A stretch of DNA of 64,000 nucleotides from Acidobacteriota bacterium (GCA_040756905.1 JBFLYD010000054.1:1-64000), one strand, 5' to 3'. Counted from the stretch's first letter, positions 17,276 to 27,012 are shown. The notes: generated from the letters alone by a model not told the origin. Numbers and translations: made by a program.

Positions 17276-17794
17276 TCAAAAACCTTCTAAAATTGTACTA
17301 ACAATACTTTTTGCAAAATCCTGAGAGATTTTATTTATAACCTCTGTTTCAAGGGTGAAAAAATCCATTCCTTCTTTAATATCATACTCATCTCTGAATT
17401 GATAATTTGAACTTGCAAAAATTTCTTTTCCTGTCTTGAGATCTTTTAATATTACTTTTGCAGTTATGATAACGCCAAATTTTCTTGCACGAGAATCAGA
17501 GCCAAACGCAGTAGGATAAACATTGAATTCAATAATTTCTCCATATAGGGTAGCATCAGACGCTTCTTCAGAGCCGACAACCTGAAAGTTTCCCCTTTTT
17601 GCCATTTCATCTGTAACAGAGGATGTCAATATCTGATCTATTTCAAACCTCTGGGTGTTATTTTTAAAGATGGGTATGCAAATTTTTTTTATGTATGGTG
17701 GAAGAAAAGCTCCAGTTCCTGACAATCTATATCCACAGTGATACCATAGCACTGTAAACAAGATTATACAAAATAATAAAATCTTTTTTTTCAT
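17276..17794 (-). CDS. lptE: LPS-assembly lipoprotein LptE
   Basis: A 172-residue outer-membrane lipoprotein that plugs the LptD barrel and helps insert lipopolysaccharide. The signal peptide ends in a lipobox with C20 (LWYHC-GYRLSG), and the CGYRLSG start after cleavage is typical of LptE. The remaining alpha/beta domain includes TDEMAKRGNFQV and the LYGEIIEF strand. The order leuS-lptE-holA on one strand is conserved in many Gram-negative bacteria and supports the call. Its presence implies an outer membrane with LPS. Confidence 0.9.
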   Translation of the reverse strand: MKKKILLFCIILFTVLWYHCGYRLSGTGAFLPPYIKKICIPIFKNNTQRFEIDQILTSSVTDEMAKRGNFQVVGSEEASDATLYGEIIEFNVYPTAFGSDSRARKFGVIITAKVILKDLKTGKEIFASSNYQFRDEYDIKEGMDFFTLETEVINKISQDFAKSIVSTILEGF

Positions 17795-17799
17795 TCTAA

Positions 17800-20274
17800 T
17801 TATTCAGTCACATAATTTATGATTCTATCAGGAATCCACACAATCTTTTTAATCTTTTTGCCATCTAAAAAATTCATTATTCTGGCATTTTTCTCTACCT
17901 CATTTCTTATGTCTTTCTCTGAAAGTCCCTGATTTACTTCCATCCTTCCCCTAACTTTTCCATTCACCTGGACAACAACTGTGATTAATTTTTCCACTGT
18001 AAATCTTTCCTCATAAGAAGGCCATGATGTAAAGCAGAGGCACTTCTTTTCTCCACTTGCTTCCCACATTTCTTCTGATACATGGGGAGCAAAAGGAGAA
18101 AGAAGCAGTATGAGATTTCTTATTGCAAACCTCAAAGAATGTCTTCCTGAAGCTGAATCTCTCAAATTCTCCTCTTCATCCATTAGGCTGTTTAGAAATT
18201 CCATCAATTTACTTACCGCTGTGTTAAAATGGAGTCTTTTTTCTAAATTTTCGGTTATGTATTTTATAGTTTTATGAGTTTCCCTTATTATTTTTTTACC
18301 TGATTCTTCCATTTCTTCGTAAGAAAACTCCTCTTTTTCTGAAAAAATTTCGATATTTTCAATCACCAATCTCCAAGCTTTGTTCAAAAATCTGTAACAT
18401 CCCTCGAGAGCCTTACCACTCCATTCCATGTCTTTATCAGGAGGAGAAGAGAACAGAATGTAACTCCTGAGAGTATCAGCTCCATATCTATCAATTATTT
18501 CATCGGGAGCAACAACATTTCCTCTTGATTTGGACATGGCAAAACCTCCCAATGTTACCATTCCCTGAGATAAAAGCTTCGGAAATGGTTCATGTATCTT
18601 TAACAGGTTTAAATCTCTCAATACTTTTGTGAAGAACCTTGAATATATCAGGTGGAGAATTGCATGTTCAATTCCTCCGATATACATATCCACTGGCATC
18701 CAGTAATCCACTTCGCTTATATTAAATAAATATTCCTTCTCTTCAGGAGATATATATCTTAAATAATACCATGAGGAGTCGAAAAAAGTATCCATCGTGT
18801 CGGTTTCCCTTCTTGCCTTCCCTCCACATTTATAACATTCTGTGTTTATAAACTTTTCTGACTTTTCTAATGGAGAGCCTCCTTTCTGAGAAAAACTTAT
18901 ATCTTCAGGAAGTAAAACTGGAAGATCCTCATATTTAACTGGAACTATTCCGCATCTCTCACAATAAATTATCGGAATTGGAGTACCCCAGTATCTCTGT
19001 CTCGAGATGCCCCAATCCCTTATTTTGTGTGTGATCTGTTCTTTACCCAATTTTTTTTCTTTTAAATATTCGTTCATCGTGTTAATGGCAGAATTTGAAT
19101 CCATTCCTGAGAATTCTTCTGAATTTATAAGAATTCCCATTCTCTCATCAGCTTCTTCTATGGCATCTTCATCAGAACCATCAGCTTTAATTACTTTTTT
19201 TATTTTCAAAGAATATTTTTTTGCAAATTCAAAATCTCTCCTGTCATGAGCTGGAACTGCCATTATAGCACCTGTTCCATATTCCATAAGAACATAATTT
19301 GCAATCCAGACTGGAATCTCCTCTCTTGAAAAAGGGTTGATTGCCATCTTTCCTGAAAAAACTCCTTCTTTCTCAATCTCTTCATACGGTTTTTTACTTT
19401 TTATTTCCCTTATAATTCTCTCGCACCATCCATAGATTTCATTTGATGCATTTTCTTTTATAATTTTATCCACAAAAGGATGCTCAGGAGAAAGAACGAG
19501 AAAAGTCGCTCCATATATAGTATCCAGCCGTGTGGTAAATACAGTAATTTTCTCATTGGAATCTTTAACTGGAAAATCCACAAGAGAACCTTTACTCCTT
19601 CCAATCCAGTTCTTCTGCATCGTCAGAACTTTCTCCAGCCAATCTTCCAATAATTCATGTCCAAGATAAAGCTCCTCAGCATAATCGGTGATTTTCAAAA
19701 ACCATTGTGACAACTCCTTCATCTCAACATCGGACTCACATCTCCAGCACTTTCCATTTATAACCTGCTCATTTGCAAGAACAGTCTCGCATCTAGGGCA
19801 CCAGTTCACCCATGATTTTTTCTTATATGACAGACCTTTTTCAAACATTTTTAAAAAAATCCACTGATTCCATCTGTAATATTCTGGAGAAGAAGTGTTT
19901 ATCTCTCTTTCCCATGAATAACTTATTCCAAGTTTTTTTAACTGGTGTTTCATATAAATTATATTTTTCTCTGTCCATTCTTTAGGATGAATTCCATGTT
20001 TTATGGCTGCATTTTCTGCTGGAAGCCCAAAAGCATCCCACCCTATCGGATGAAGGACATTAAACCCCCTCATTCTCCTGAATCTCGAAATTACATCACC
20101 GATTACATAATTTCTTGCATGTCCCATATGTATTCCCCATCCTGAAGGATATGGAAACATCTCGAGACAATAATATTTGGGTTTTTTCGAATGTTTTTCA
20201 GGCTCAAATACTCTTTCTTCTACCCATATTTTCTGCCATTTGGATTCTATCGATTTAAAGTCATATGTCTTCAT
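17800..20274 (-). CDS. leuS: Leucyl-tRNA synthetase
   Basis: Charges tRNA-Leu. The 824 residues match bacterial LeuRS. The class I signature HMGH (49-52, in PYPSGWGIHMGH) and the second motif AMSKSRGN are present, the latter with alanine in place of the first lysine of KMSKS. An editing CP1 domain (about 225-420) contains TTRLDTIYGAT. Zinc-type cysteines appear in WCPRCETVLANEQV...CWRC. The transcript continues into lptE and holA. Upstream lie a TTGACC-N17-TAGTTT promoter and a small palindrome at 20287-20303. No T-box leader is visible. Confidence 0.97.
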   Translation of the reverse strand: MKTYDFKSIESKWQKIWVEERVFEPEKHSKKPKYYCLEMFPYPSGWGIHMGHARNYVIGDVISRFRRMRGFNVLHPIGWDAFGLPAENAAIKHGIHPKEWTEKNIIYMKHQLKKLGISYSWEREINTSSPEYYRWNQWIFLKMFEKGLSYKKKSWVNWCPRCETVLANEQVINGKCWRCESDVEMKELSQWFLKITDYAEELYLGHELLEDWLEKVLTMQKNWIGRSKGSLVDFPVKDSNEKITVFTTRLDTIYGATFLVLSPEHPFVDKIIKENASNEIYGWCERIIREIKSKKPYEEIEKEGVFSGKMAINPFSREEIPVWIANYVLMEYGTGAIMAVPAHDRRDFEFAKKYSLKIKKVIKADGSDEDAIEEADERMGILINSEEFSGMDSNSAINTMNEYLKEKKLGKEQITHKIRDWGISRQRYWGTPIPIIYCERCGIVPVKYEDLPVLLPEDISFSQKGGSPLEKSEKFINTECYKCGGKARRETDTMDTFFDSSWYYLRYISPEEKEYLFNISEVDYWMPVDMYIGGIEHAILHLIYSRFFTKVLRDLNLLKIHEPFPKLLSQGMVTLGGFAMSKSRGNVVAPDEIIDRYGADTLRSYILFSSPPDKDMEWSGKALEGCYRFLNKAWRLVIENIEIFSEKEEFSYEEMEESGKKIIRETHKTIKYITENLEKRLHFNTAVSKLMEFLNSLMDEEENLRDSASGRHSLRFAIRNLILLLSPFAPHVSEEMWEASGEKKCLCFTSWPSYEERFTVEKLITVVVQVNGKVRGRMEVNQGLSEKDIRNEVEKNARIMNFLDGKKIKKIVWIPDRIINYVTE

Positions 20275-20286
20275 CTTTTATTAAAC

Positions 20287-20321
20287 AATGATAAACTATC
20301 ATTTTTGCCTTTATAGGTCAA
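20287..20321 (-). promoter_or_regulatory. leuS promoter with overlapping palindrome
   Basis: On the minus strand, TTGACC (20316-20321), 17 nt and TAGTTT (20293-20298) precede the leuS ATG (20274). The -10 lies inside a perfect 7-bp inverted repeat, AATGATA-AAC-TATCATT (20287-20303), which could be an operator. The leader is only about 12 nt. Confidence 0.4.
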
Positions 20322-20366
20322 CCGCCTTCTGAAGAATATATACTGGTTTTAATAATTAAAAGAATA

Positions 20367-20372
20367 TATAAT
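20367..20372 (+). promoter_or_regulatory. -10 box, leaderless start of the metallopeptidase-like gene
   Basis: A perfect TATAAT ends eight bases before the ATG at 20381. No Shine-Dalgarno sequence is visible and the -35 region (TGGTTT, 20344-20349) is weak. Confidence 0.45.
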
Positions 20373-20380
20373 TTTTATCG

Positions 20381-21640
20381 ATGATCCATCTCATTTTAAA
20401 GAAAACAAAAATTTTATCAGGAGTTTTGTTTCCAACCATTTTTTTTCTTTTCTTCTATTCGGCATATTCTCAAGAATATTCCATCGAAGATATCCAGAAA
20501 AGAGTGGAAGATATTGGGAAATTAAGATTCATAAAAGATGTACCTTTCAGGATTTTAGATAAGAAAGAACTGGAAAGTTATTTAAATTTATATTTTTCAA
20601 ATGAATATCCAGACAAGCTTGCTGATCTTGAACAAAAATTTCTTAAATATTTTGGATTTACCGATAGCTATATTAATCTTAAAGAATTGAGAAAAAGTAT
20701 TTTGTTGAAAAATGTAGCCGGATTTTATGATGAAAGACCTGATTCAAAAACTCTTTTTGCAGTGAGTTCATCAGAAAAGATAAATTATCTTACTTCCCTT
20801 GTCCTCGTCCATGAATTAAGACATGCCATTCAGGATCAGTATTTTAATCTTAATAAATTAATTCCTCCTGTAAGTGATTTTGATGACAGAAAATTTGCAA
20901 TACTGGCAGCATTAGAAGGAGATGCGACATTCCTTATGGTATCCTATGCAGGACTTGACCCCTCAATAATGAGTTCATTCTCTGAAAGCTCGAACTTTAT
21001 TGAGGTTGCGTCAAACCTCTCTTCAATAGAATTAAAAAATGCACCTTTAGTATTGAAAAAGCAATTGTTAATGCCCTATCTTGAAGGGCTCAATTTTATC
21101 AATTATATATATAAAAAAGGAGGATGGGAAAAGATAAATAAGATATTCTCTAAACCTCCCACCTCATCAGAAGAAATTATTCATCCTGAAAAATATCTAA
21201 ACAACGATGAAAAACCAAAAAACTTCAACCTAAATGATAAAAAAATTCCAGGATTAAAAAAAATATATTCAGGTGTAATTGGGGAGTTTTACATTCAAAC
21301 CCTTCTTGAAAAAACTCTTGAAAGAAGCATATCCCGAAATGCTGCAGAAGGATGGAACGGTGACTTCTACTCCATTTTTGAAAATGATAAAAAATATTTA
21401 GTGGTATGGAAATCATCATGGGATTCTGAAAAAGATGCAGATGAATTCTTCCTATCAATAAAAGAATTCAGCATTAAAGATAATACGGGTTCAGTTATAC
21501 TTAATGAAAATGGATCACTACTAATAAAATCTGATTCAGGAAAACCAGAAATCATTTATGTTTATTTGAAAAAAGATAATAATGATGTTGAATTTTTAAA
21601 ATCCAATGATAAAATTATTATAGAGAGATATATGAAATAG
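20381..21640 (+). CDS. Exported HExxH metallopeptidase-like protein
   Basis: A 419-residue protein with an N-terminal signal peptide (hydrophobic core about 12-27, likely cleavage near AYSQE). A zinc-protease motif HELRHAIQDQ (144-153) is followed 30 residues later by ALEGDAT, whose E179 could be the third zinc ligand, as in gluzincin-type enzymes. Similar HExxHxxQDQ...EGDA pairs occur in uncharacterised bacterial exported proteins. The C-terminal third is a mixed alpha/beta region with no clear domain. The substrate is unknown. It is followed by efp eight bases later on the same strand, so both may share the promoter. Confidence 0.6.
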   Translation: MIHLILKKTKILSGVLFPTIFFLFFYSAYSQEYSIEDIQKRVEDIGKLRFIKDVPFRILDKKELESYLNLYFSNEYPDKLADLEQKFLKYFGFTDSYINLKELRKSILLKNVAGFYDERPDSKTLFAVSSSEKINYLTSLVLVHELRHAIQDQYFNLNKLIPPVSDFDDRKFAILAALEGDATFLMVSYAGLDPSIMSSFSESSNFIEVASNLSSIELKNAPLVLKKQLLMPYLEGLNFINYIYKKGGWEKINKIFSKPPTSSEEIIHPEKYLNNDEKPKNFNLNDKKIPGLKKIYSGVIGEFYIQTLLEKTLERSISRNAAEGWNGDFYSIFENDKKYLVVWKSSWDSEKDADEFFLSIKEFSIKDNTGSVILNENGSLLIKSDSGKPEIIYVYLKKDNNDVEFLKSNDKIIIERYMK

Positions 21641-21648
21641 GTGAGAAA

Positions 21649-22215
21649 TTGATAAGTGCAACGCAATTAAGAAAAGGAATGACAATCAGAATAGAAAACG
21701 ATTTTTTCAAAATTTTAGAGGTAACACATCTAACCCCTGGAAATAAACATGGAATGATAATAACAAAATTGAGAAATCTAAAGGATGGAACATCAATTGA
21801 ATACAGATTCAGATCAAAAGATGTGGTAGAAAAACCTTACCTTCAAAAAGTAGAAATGGAATATCTCTATAAAATTGATAATATCTATGTTTTTATAAAA
21901 AATGATACCTGGGAAGAGATCCATTTATCTGAGGAAATTCTCGGCGAAGCAGTTAATTGTTTAGTCCCTAACGTTAAATTTTATGTTGAGTTGTGGGAAG
22001 GAAATCCTGTTGGAATTGAGCCTCCAAAAACAGTGGATTTAAAAGTTGTATCCACTGAGCCAAATCTAAAGGGAGCAACCAAAGCCTCCTCAACAAAACC
22101 AGCTACTCTGGAGACAGGGCTGGTAGTTCAAGTTCCTTTTTTTGTTGAAGAGGGCGATGTAGTTAGAATATCTACCGAAGATAATTCTTATCTTGAAAGG
22201 TCTGAGATAAAATAA
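21649..22215 (+). CDS. efp: Elongation factor P
   Basis: Relieves ribosome stalling at proline runs. The 188-residue protein has the three beta domains of EF-P, with the C-terminal signature near GLVVQVPFFVEEGDVVRISTEDNSYLER. The start is TTG at 21649, preceded by AGGTGAG. The tip of the domain I loop reads TPGNKHGM, so asparagine occupies the position of the modified lysine in E. coli (PGKGQ) and a lysine follows one residue later. No EpmA/EpmB or EarP gene is nearby, so the modification state is unknown. Confidence 0.95.
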   Translation: MISATQLRKGMTIRIENDFFKILEVTHLTPGNKHGMIITKLRNLKDGTSIEYRFRSKDVVEKPYLQKVEMEYLYKIDNIYVFIKNDTWEEIHLSEEILGEAVNCLVPNVKFYVELWEGNPVGIEPPKTVDLKVVSTEPNLKGATKASSTKPATLETGLVVQVPFFVEEGDVVRISTEDNSYLERSEIK

Positions 22216-22226
22216 ATTTTCTATTT

Positions 22227-24407
22227 TTAAAGAGATTTTCGTATAACACCTACGTTGTCTAAGTAATCAGTTACTTTCACTGTAATAAACCCATTGCTGG
22301 CTGGGGCAACCACTGTAAATCTGTATTCTTCTATCGAAGAATCATTTATTCCATCAACAGGAAAAATTATGTTCCAATTCATAAAGTCAAGGGAATATTC
22401 AACCTTCTTTATTGCAGAAAATGTATCTTTTCCAACAAATGAAATTTCCTTTTTATTCCCTCCTTGGCCTTTTATCAAAAAATTTTCTACAGAGGGAGGA
22501 TTATTATCAATAATAAAATAAGCGCTTACCTTCTCTGATTTCATTTCACTTCCAGCCGGGTTTGATGGAAGGTCTGAAACTACAATTTTTAGTTGATAAT
22601 TACCCTCCTCGAAAGATAAAGTATCGAAAGCCATTGTGTTATCTTTTAGATTTTCCTTAAGAATTCTCCATTCCTTATCCATTTCCTCTTTGATCAGAAT
22701 CCTATAAATTAACTCATCACCGTTTGAATCTGTTGCTTCCCATGATACAGTCTGGAATCCTTTTTTATAAAGCTTTTTTCCGTAAGGCTTTGTTACAATT
22801 GTAGGAATCAACCCTTCTCTTTTCTCTCTAAGTGAAACTTTTTCTCCCTCATATCCCCATATTTCTTCATCAAAAGATAGTGGCTTCGGGTATACTTCAT
22901 TTGGTGGAAAAAGCGTTATTGTCTTTATGAGAGGACTTACATTGCTCTGAAGATAGAAAATTATCACTTTTCTCAACACAGGAGTTTTATTAGTAGAATC
23001 TGATTTGATAGTTGCTTTAAATTGAAAATATCTGTTTCGAGGACTCAATATATTTTCTCCTGCAGAGTTTTTATAAGGAGGTGACCAATCACTCCAGGTA
23101 TTATCCGGATCTTCCGAATTACCTGTTCTGGAAAATATCTCTACGGATGTTCCGGCTGGAAATTCTCCATCCCATTTAATTTTTCCCCACGAAGAGATGA
23201 TCGAAGAGCCAAGAACTTCAGATAAAAACTCGCCTTCAAGCCTCTGGGCGGAATCTATTTTGTACACATTAGCTGGATTATCTGTAATAAATAAAGACTG
23301 GCTAAATGGGCAGATTATCTCAAATATTTGTTCAGAATCTTTTTGGAGAACTAAAGAAACTTTACCATCTTTATCCACAGAATAAATCCTTCCTTTATTT
23401 CCGGTGCCGAATAAAATTTTATTCGTTTTCTTGTCAAAACATGTAGAAAAAATCATTTCTTCTCTGGAAGACCAAATCTCATCCACAATTCCTTCTGGTT
23501 TAATTTTATAAAGAGCACTTTTTTGTTCTTTATCAATCTTAACTGGTGGGATTAATTTTTCCTGAGAAGCACTTGTCGTAACTTCAATTGAGAATGAAGG
23601 AATTATTTCAGTCTCAGAAATTTTTTTCAGCTCAGGAGATATTTTTTCCAATTTTTTTTCTTTTCCACTCGCTCCTGCCCATAAATTTCCTCTATTATCA
23701 AATACAAGGGCTTTTACTTCAGGAAAATCTGTATCATAGATAACAGATGTTTTGCCTTCAGGGAATATCTTATATATAACTCCTTTTCCACCACTACCTG
23801 CAAAAATTTCATCCCTCTCATTAATTATCAATGAAAGAATATGGTCTTCATTGGGTTGAAATAATAATTTTCCGCTGCCTTTCTTATCAATTCTGTAAAT
23901 TCCTCCTCTTTCACCCACAGCAGCATACAGATTTCCCTTTGAATCAAAATCTAACTTCCATATATATTTCTCTTCTGGATCAAAAAAAACTTCAGCCTTT
24001 CCCTCAGGAGATAATTTGTATATCTTTCCATTCGGAGAAGTGGCTGCATATACATAATCCTGTTTATCAACGGTAAGCGAAAATACATCCAGTTCTGATG
24101 CAGTGAAAAAAAGAGATGATTTTCCATCGCGTCCAATTTTATAAATCTTGCCTCCATGACCGGTCCCTAAATAAATATTTTCTTTCGAATCAAGGGCTAT
24201 TGAGAAGAAGAAATCCTCTGAGAGAGTGGTGATCTTCTCCTCCTTGACCGATAAGACTATGTATCCTTCTTCTGATAAAGAAACTCCATTAAATTTACCT
24301 TTTATTAACTCATCTTTTCCTTCTTTGATCCATTGAGAAGTGATAACAGAAAAAGACAAAATTGAAAAGAAAAATAGATTTAAAATAAAAAAGCCTAATT
24401 TTTTCAT
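22227..24407 (-). CDS. Exported beta-propeller protein with Ig/FN3-like C-terminus
   Basis: A 726-residue exported protein (signal peptide about 1-22). Residues about 50-400 hold repeated units of the form GKIYKI(S/G)PEGK(A/T)-x-V-(F/I)-x-D, each about 40-50 residues long, typical of six- or seven-bladed beta-propellers of the SMP-30/NHL/TolB kind. The second half has beta-sandwich-like stretches (WEATDSNGDELIYRILIKEE; VEYSLDFMNWN) as in FN3/Ig repeats that describe motion-type domains. No catalytic residues are recognised. It lies ten bases downstream of the S55-type gene, so the two are probably co-transcribed and may function together at the cell surface. Confidence 0.75.
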   Translation of the reverse strand: MKKLGFFILNLFFFSILSFSVITSQWIKEGKDELIKGKFNGVSLSEEGYIVLSVKEEKITTLSEDFFFSIALDSKENIYLGTGHGGKIYKIGRDGKSSLFFTASELDVFSLTVDKQDYVYAATSPNGKIYKLSPEGKAEVFFDPEEKYIWKLDFDSKGNLYAAVGERGGIYRIDKKGSGKLLFQPNEDHILSLIINERDEIFAGSGGKGVIYKIFPEGKTSVIYDTDFPEVKALVFDNRGNLWAGASGKEKKLEKISPELKKISETEIIPSFSIEVTTSASQEKLIPPVKIDKEQKSALYKIKPEGIVDEIWSSREEMIFSTCFDKKTNKILFGTGNKGRIYSVDKDGKVSLVLQKDSEQIFEIICPFSQSLFITDNPANVYKIDSAQRLEGEFLSEVLGSSIISSWGKIKWDGEFPAGTSVEIFSRTGNSEDPDNTWSDWSPPYKNSAGENILSPRNRYFQFKATIKSDSTNKTPVLRKVIIFYLQSNVSPLIKTITLFPPNEVYPKPLSFDEEIWGYEGEKVSLREKREGLIPTIVTKPYGKKLYKKGFQTVSWEATDSNGDELIYRILIKEEMDKEWRILKENLKDNTMAFDTLSFEEGNYQLKIVVSDLPSNPAGSEMKSEKVSAYFIIDNNPPSVENFLIKGQGGNKKEISFVGKDTFSAIKKVEYSLDFMNWNIIFPVDGINDSSIEEYRFTVVAPASNGFITVKVTDYLDNVGVIRKSL

Positions 24408-24417
24408 TCCATTTTCC

Positions 24418-26190
24418 TCACTTTTTTACTCTCAAGGGAATTTTTGCGAAACCTTTAAACACAAAATCAATTGGAAGTTGATACTCTCTAACAGTCGAAA
24501 AATTCAAATCAACCGGGGATATCGATAGTCGGGTTGAAGAAATGACTTCATTTATAAGGCTCGGAACATTTGAAAACTCTTCACCCCTGAAAAATAAAGA
24601 ATGTTTTTTTGTCCTTAGCTTGAAATATATTCTGTTGTTCTTTCTAATATTGTTTAAAGCTCTTATCAAAAGTTCAAGACTTCTGGGCATCTCTCCTCCC
24701 CGGTACTCCTTTATCTCATACTGAGTTAAAGTCTCAGCATCTCCCACTATAATCTCAAAAGGAGTGTCAGGTTCAAAGTTCGGGATAGAAATTTGAGCTT
24801 CCTCTTCTTTTATATCCCCTCTCCAGGTTCGAAAAAATACTCTTATTTTCAGTCTTTGATTTGGTTTAACTTCGTTCTCTTCAACCCATATTCTCTCCAG
24901 TTTCGCTATTTCAATCGACTCCTCAACCCCAATTTTAAGATTAACTTTTGAAATTTTAACATCCTTAAATTCATTGTTCATTAAATAATATAAAACTGCA
25001 GCAGGAAGTATCGAAATATTCTCGATTGACTCTTTTCCTTCTCCGCTAAAATAGTCTTCAATTTTTACGCTCTTCCCTTCTTCTAAGAAGACCTCTCCCC
25101 TCAAAGAATAAGAAATATCTCCTAAAGATTTCGATACAATTTCTACTGTATTCAAAATGGTAACAAATGTAAAAAATGGAGCTAATAATTTATTGTTAAC
25201 AATTTCGAAATTGTAACTTTTCTCTTTTCCATTTTCTTTCACTAACTCAATTTTCAAGGGAATCAATGAAGGAACTTTACCAATAATCCCAAAAACACCA
25301 TTAAATCTATCTTGATTGAAAACACCTATTGTCTTTCCTGAAGTGGAAAGTTTAAATGAAGTATCAAGTTTTGGAACTACTGCAAGTATTTCTCCTTCAG
25401 CCATTGGAAACTCAACTCCTCCTAAATTAAATAAAGGATGTCCGAATGCATATACCTTTTCCCCATCCACATGGGTAACAGTTCCAACCGCACTGATGTC
25501 CAAATCCCCTTTTACTATCTGGACTGCTATCGCCTGACCTTCTTCAAGGCTTGAGAGATTTCCGAAATCAACTGCATTCGCTGAGATTCCTGCATTTACA
25601 GGTATAAATCTCAGAGAGCTTGAGAATTCATTTAGTTTTTCCATTAATCTATTTGAAGCATTTGAAATGGATAATGGCACTGGCAATGAATAAAAAACAT
25701 TTCCTTTATAGTTAAATGAAATTTCTGGATTTAGAATATTGAACATCGATTTAAAATCCTCAAAATTGAGGTATTTTTTTAATGGAATATTTAAAGCAGA
25801 AAAAGATTTTTTTATTTCAGGCTCTTTTGAGACCTCTATCATTTCTTCTATAGGGGTAATTCCTGCTATTGAATCTTTTGCCCATGGAAAAGAATAAGAA
25901 ATCGAACCTATTAATTTATCTTCAATGTACACAGGGCTTCCGCTCATCCCTGAGACAACCCCTGCTTTCTGTGCCATATCTCCTTTGAGGTTTGCAATTA
26001 TAAGACTCTGATTTGGGAAAACATTTTTAAGGATACCTACAATTTCTACATCAAATGTTTCAATTTTTCTCCCTTCAAAAACAGTCTTTCCTTTTCCTAC
26101 CATTCCTGGCTTTACATCTTTTAGGGACATAATAGAAGAGCTCTGGAGAAGAAAGGGAATTAAAATTGTTGATAAAAATAATTTTTTCAT
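24418..26190 (-). CDS. SpoIVB (S55) peptidase-domain protein, exported
   Basis: A 590-residue protein with a signal peptide (about 1-21). The N-terminal domain matches the S55 family seen in Acidobacteriota-like genomes: KPGMVGKGKTVFEG, then GVVSGMSGSPVYIEDKLIG with S85 as the candidate nucleophile, then SIAGITPIEEM. A later YAFGHPLFNLGG segment (about 255) could supply the histidine. In sporulating bacteria SpoIVB is a signalling serine protease, but this organism shows no spore genes here, so the role is unknown. AAAGGAT precedes the ATG. The C-terminal 250 residues have no recognised domain. Confidence 0.8.
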   Translation of the reverse strand: MKKLFLSTILIPFLLQSSSIMSLKDVKPGMVGKGKTVFEGRKIETFDVEIVGILKNVFPNQSLIIANLKGDMAQKAGVVSGMSGSPVYIEDKLIGSISYSFPWAKDSIAGITPIEEMIEVSKEPEIKKSFSALNIPLKKYLNFEDFKSMFNILNPEISFNYKGNVFYSLPVPLSISNASNRLMEKLNEFSSSLRFIPVNAGISANAVDFGNLSSLEEGQAIAVQIVKGDLDISAVGTVTHVDGEKVYAFGHPLFNLGGVEFPMAEGEILAVVPKLDTSFKLSTSGKTIGVFNQDRFNGVFGIIGKVPSLIPLKIELVKENGKEKSYNFEIVNNKLLAPFFTFVTILNTVEIVSKSLGDISYSLRGEVFLEEGKSVKIEDYFSGEGKESIENISILPAAVLYYLMNNEFKDVKISKVNLKIGVEESIEIAKLERIWVEENEVKPNQRLKIRVFFRTWRGDIKEEEAQISIPNFEPDTPFEIIVGDAETLTQYEIKEYRGGEMPRSLELLIRALNNIRKNNRIYFKLRTKKHSLFFRGEEFSNVPSLINEVISSTRLSISPVDLNFSTVREYQLPIDFVFKGFAKIPLRVKK

Positions 26191-26240
26191 ATAATCCTTT
26201 CAGATTGAATTTATATAGAAAAAATTAATAGATGTCAATG

Positions 26241-26280
26241 AGATGTGAGCGTCCAATATATTATAAACTCTCACATCTCC
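26241..26280. other. Perfect 10-bp inverted repeat between divergent genes
   Basis: GAGATGTGAG (26241-26250) and CTCACATCTC (26271-26280) are exact inverted copies with a 20-nt AT-rich centre. The position between divergent genes fits a regulator site or a transcript hairpin. Confidence 0.5.
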
Positions 26281-26391
26281 TTATTGCCTCTCATAAGAAT
26301 CTATATGAAATGATATTCATTGACGGAAGTAAAGGGATGTTGATAGAATTTTTTTTAATAAAGTGAAAGAGTCCTTTAAATAGGTGAAACT

Positions 26392-27012
26392 ATGAAACAA
26401 GCAAAACTTGATTTAACAAAGGAGTATAAAGCATATTACACCGCAAAAACAACACCAGAAATTATTGATATCGAAGAAAGGCAATCCTTAATTGTTGAAG
26501 GGAAAGGTGCTCCTGGTGGAGATGAATTTCAAGCCAAGGTTGGTGCTCTATATTCTCTTACCTACGGAATCAAAATGCTGATGAAAAAAGAAGGCAAGGA
26601 TTTTACAGTTGCAAAATTAGAAGGGCAGTGGTGGGTAGATTTTGATAAACCATATACAGAAGTTCCTCGTGAAGAATGGAAATGGAAACTTCTAATTCGT
26701 CAGCCTGAATTTTTAACATCTGAAATCGTTGAAAAAGCAAAGCAGGAAGTTATAAAGAAGAAAAAGATAGATTTGGTAAACGAGGTCAAGTTTGAAAAGA
26801 TGAAAGAAGGCAGATGCGTTCAGATATTGCATATTGGTCCTTATTCTACAGAACAAGAATCTTTGACAAAGATGTACGAATTAATGGAAAAAGAAGATCT
26901 TGTTAAAAACGGACTACATCATGAAATCTATTTGGTTAGCACAGGCCGCTCAGGAAAAGTCCCAGAAGAAAAATGGAGGACAATTTTAAGACAACCTGTA
27001 AAGAAAAAGTAA
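26392..27012 (+). CDS. GyrI-like small-molecule-binding protein
   Basis: A 206-residue soluble protein of the GyrI-like (SOUL/AraC effector-binding) group. It has the pattern IEERQSLIVEGKGAPGGDEFQAKVGALYSLTYGIK, the conserved WWVDFD and EWKWKLLIRQPEF segments, and CVQILHIGPYSTEQESLTKMYE near the C-terminus. No DNA-binding domain is attached, so it is a stand-alone sensor, toxin antagonist or hydrolase-like protein; some relatives hydrolyse reactive small molecules. AGGTGA precedes the ATG. It is monocistronic, with the 10-bp inverted repeat upstream. Confidence 0.8.
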   Translation: MKQAKLDLTKEYKAYYTAKTTPEIIDIEERQSLIVEGKGAPGGDEFQAKVGALYSLTYGIKMLMKKEGKDFTVAKLEGQWWVDFDKPYTEVPREEWKWKLLIRQPEFLTSEIVEKAKQEVIKKKKIDLVNEVKFEKMKEGRCVQILHIGPYSTEQESLTKMYELMEKEDLVKNGLHHEIYLVSTGRSGKVPEEKWRTILRQPVKKK

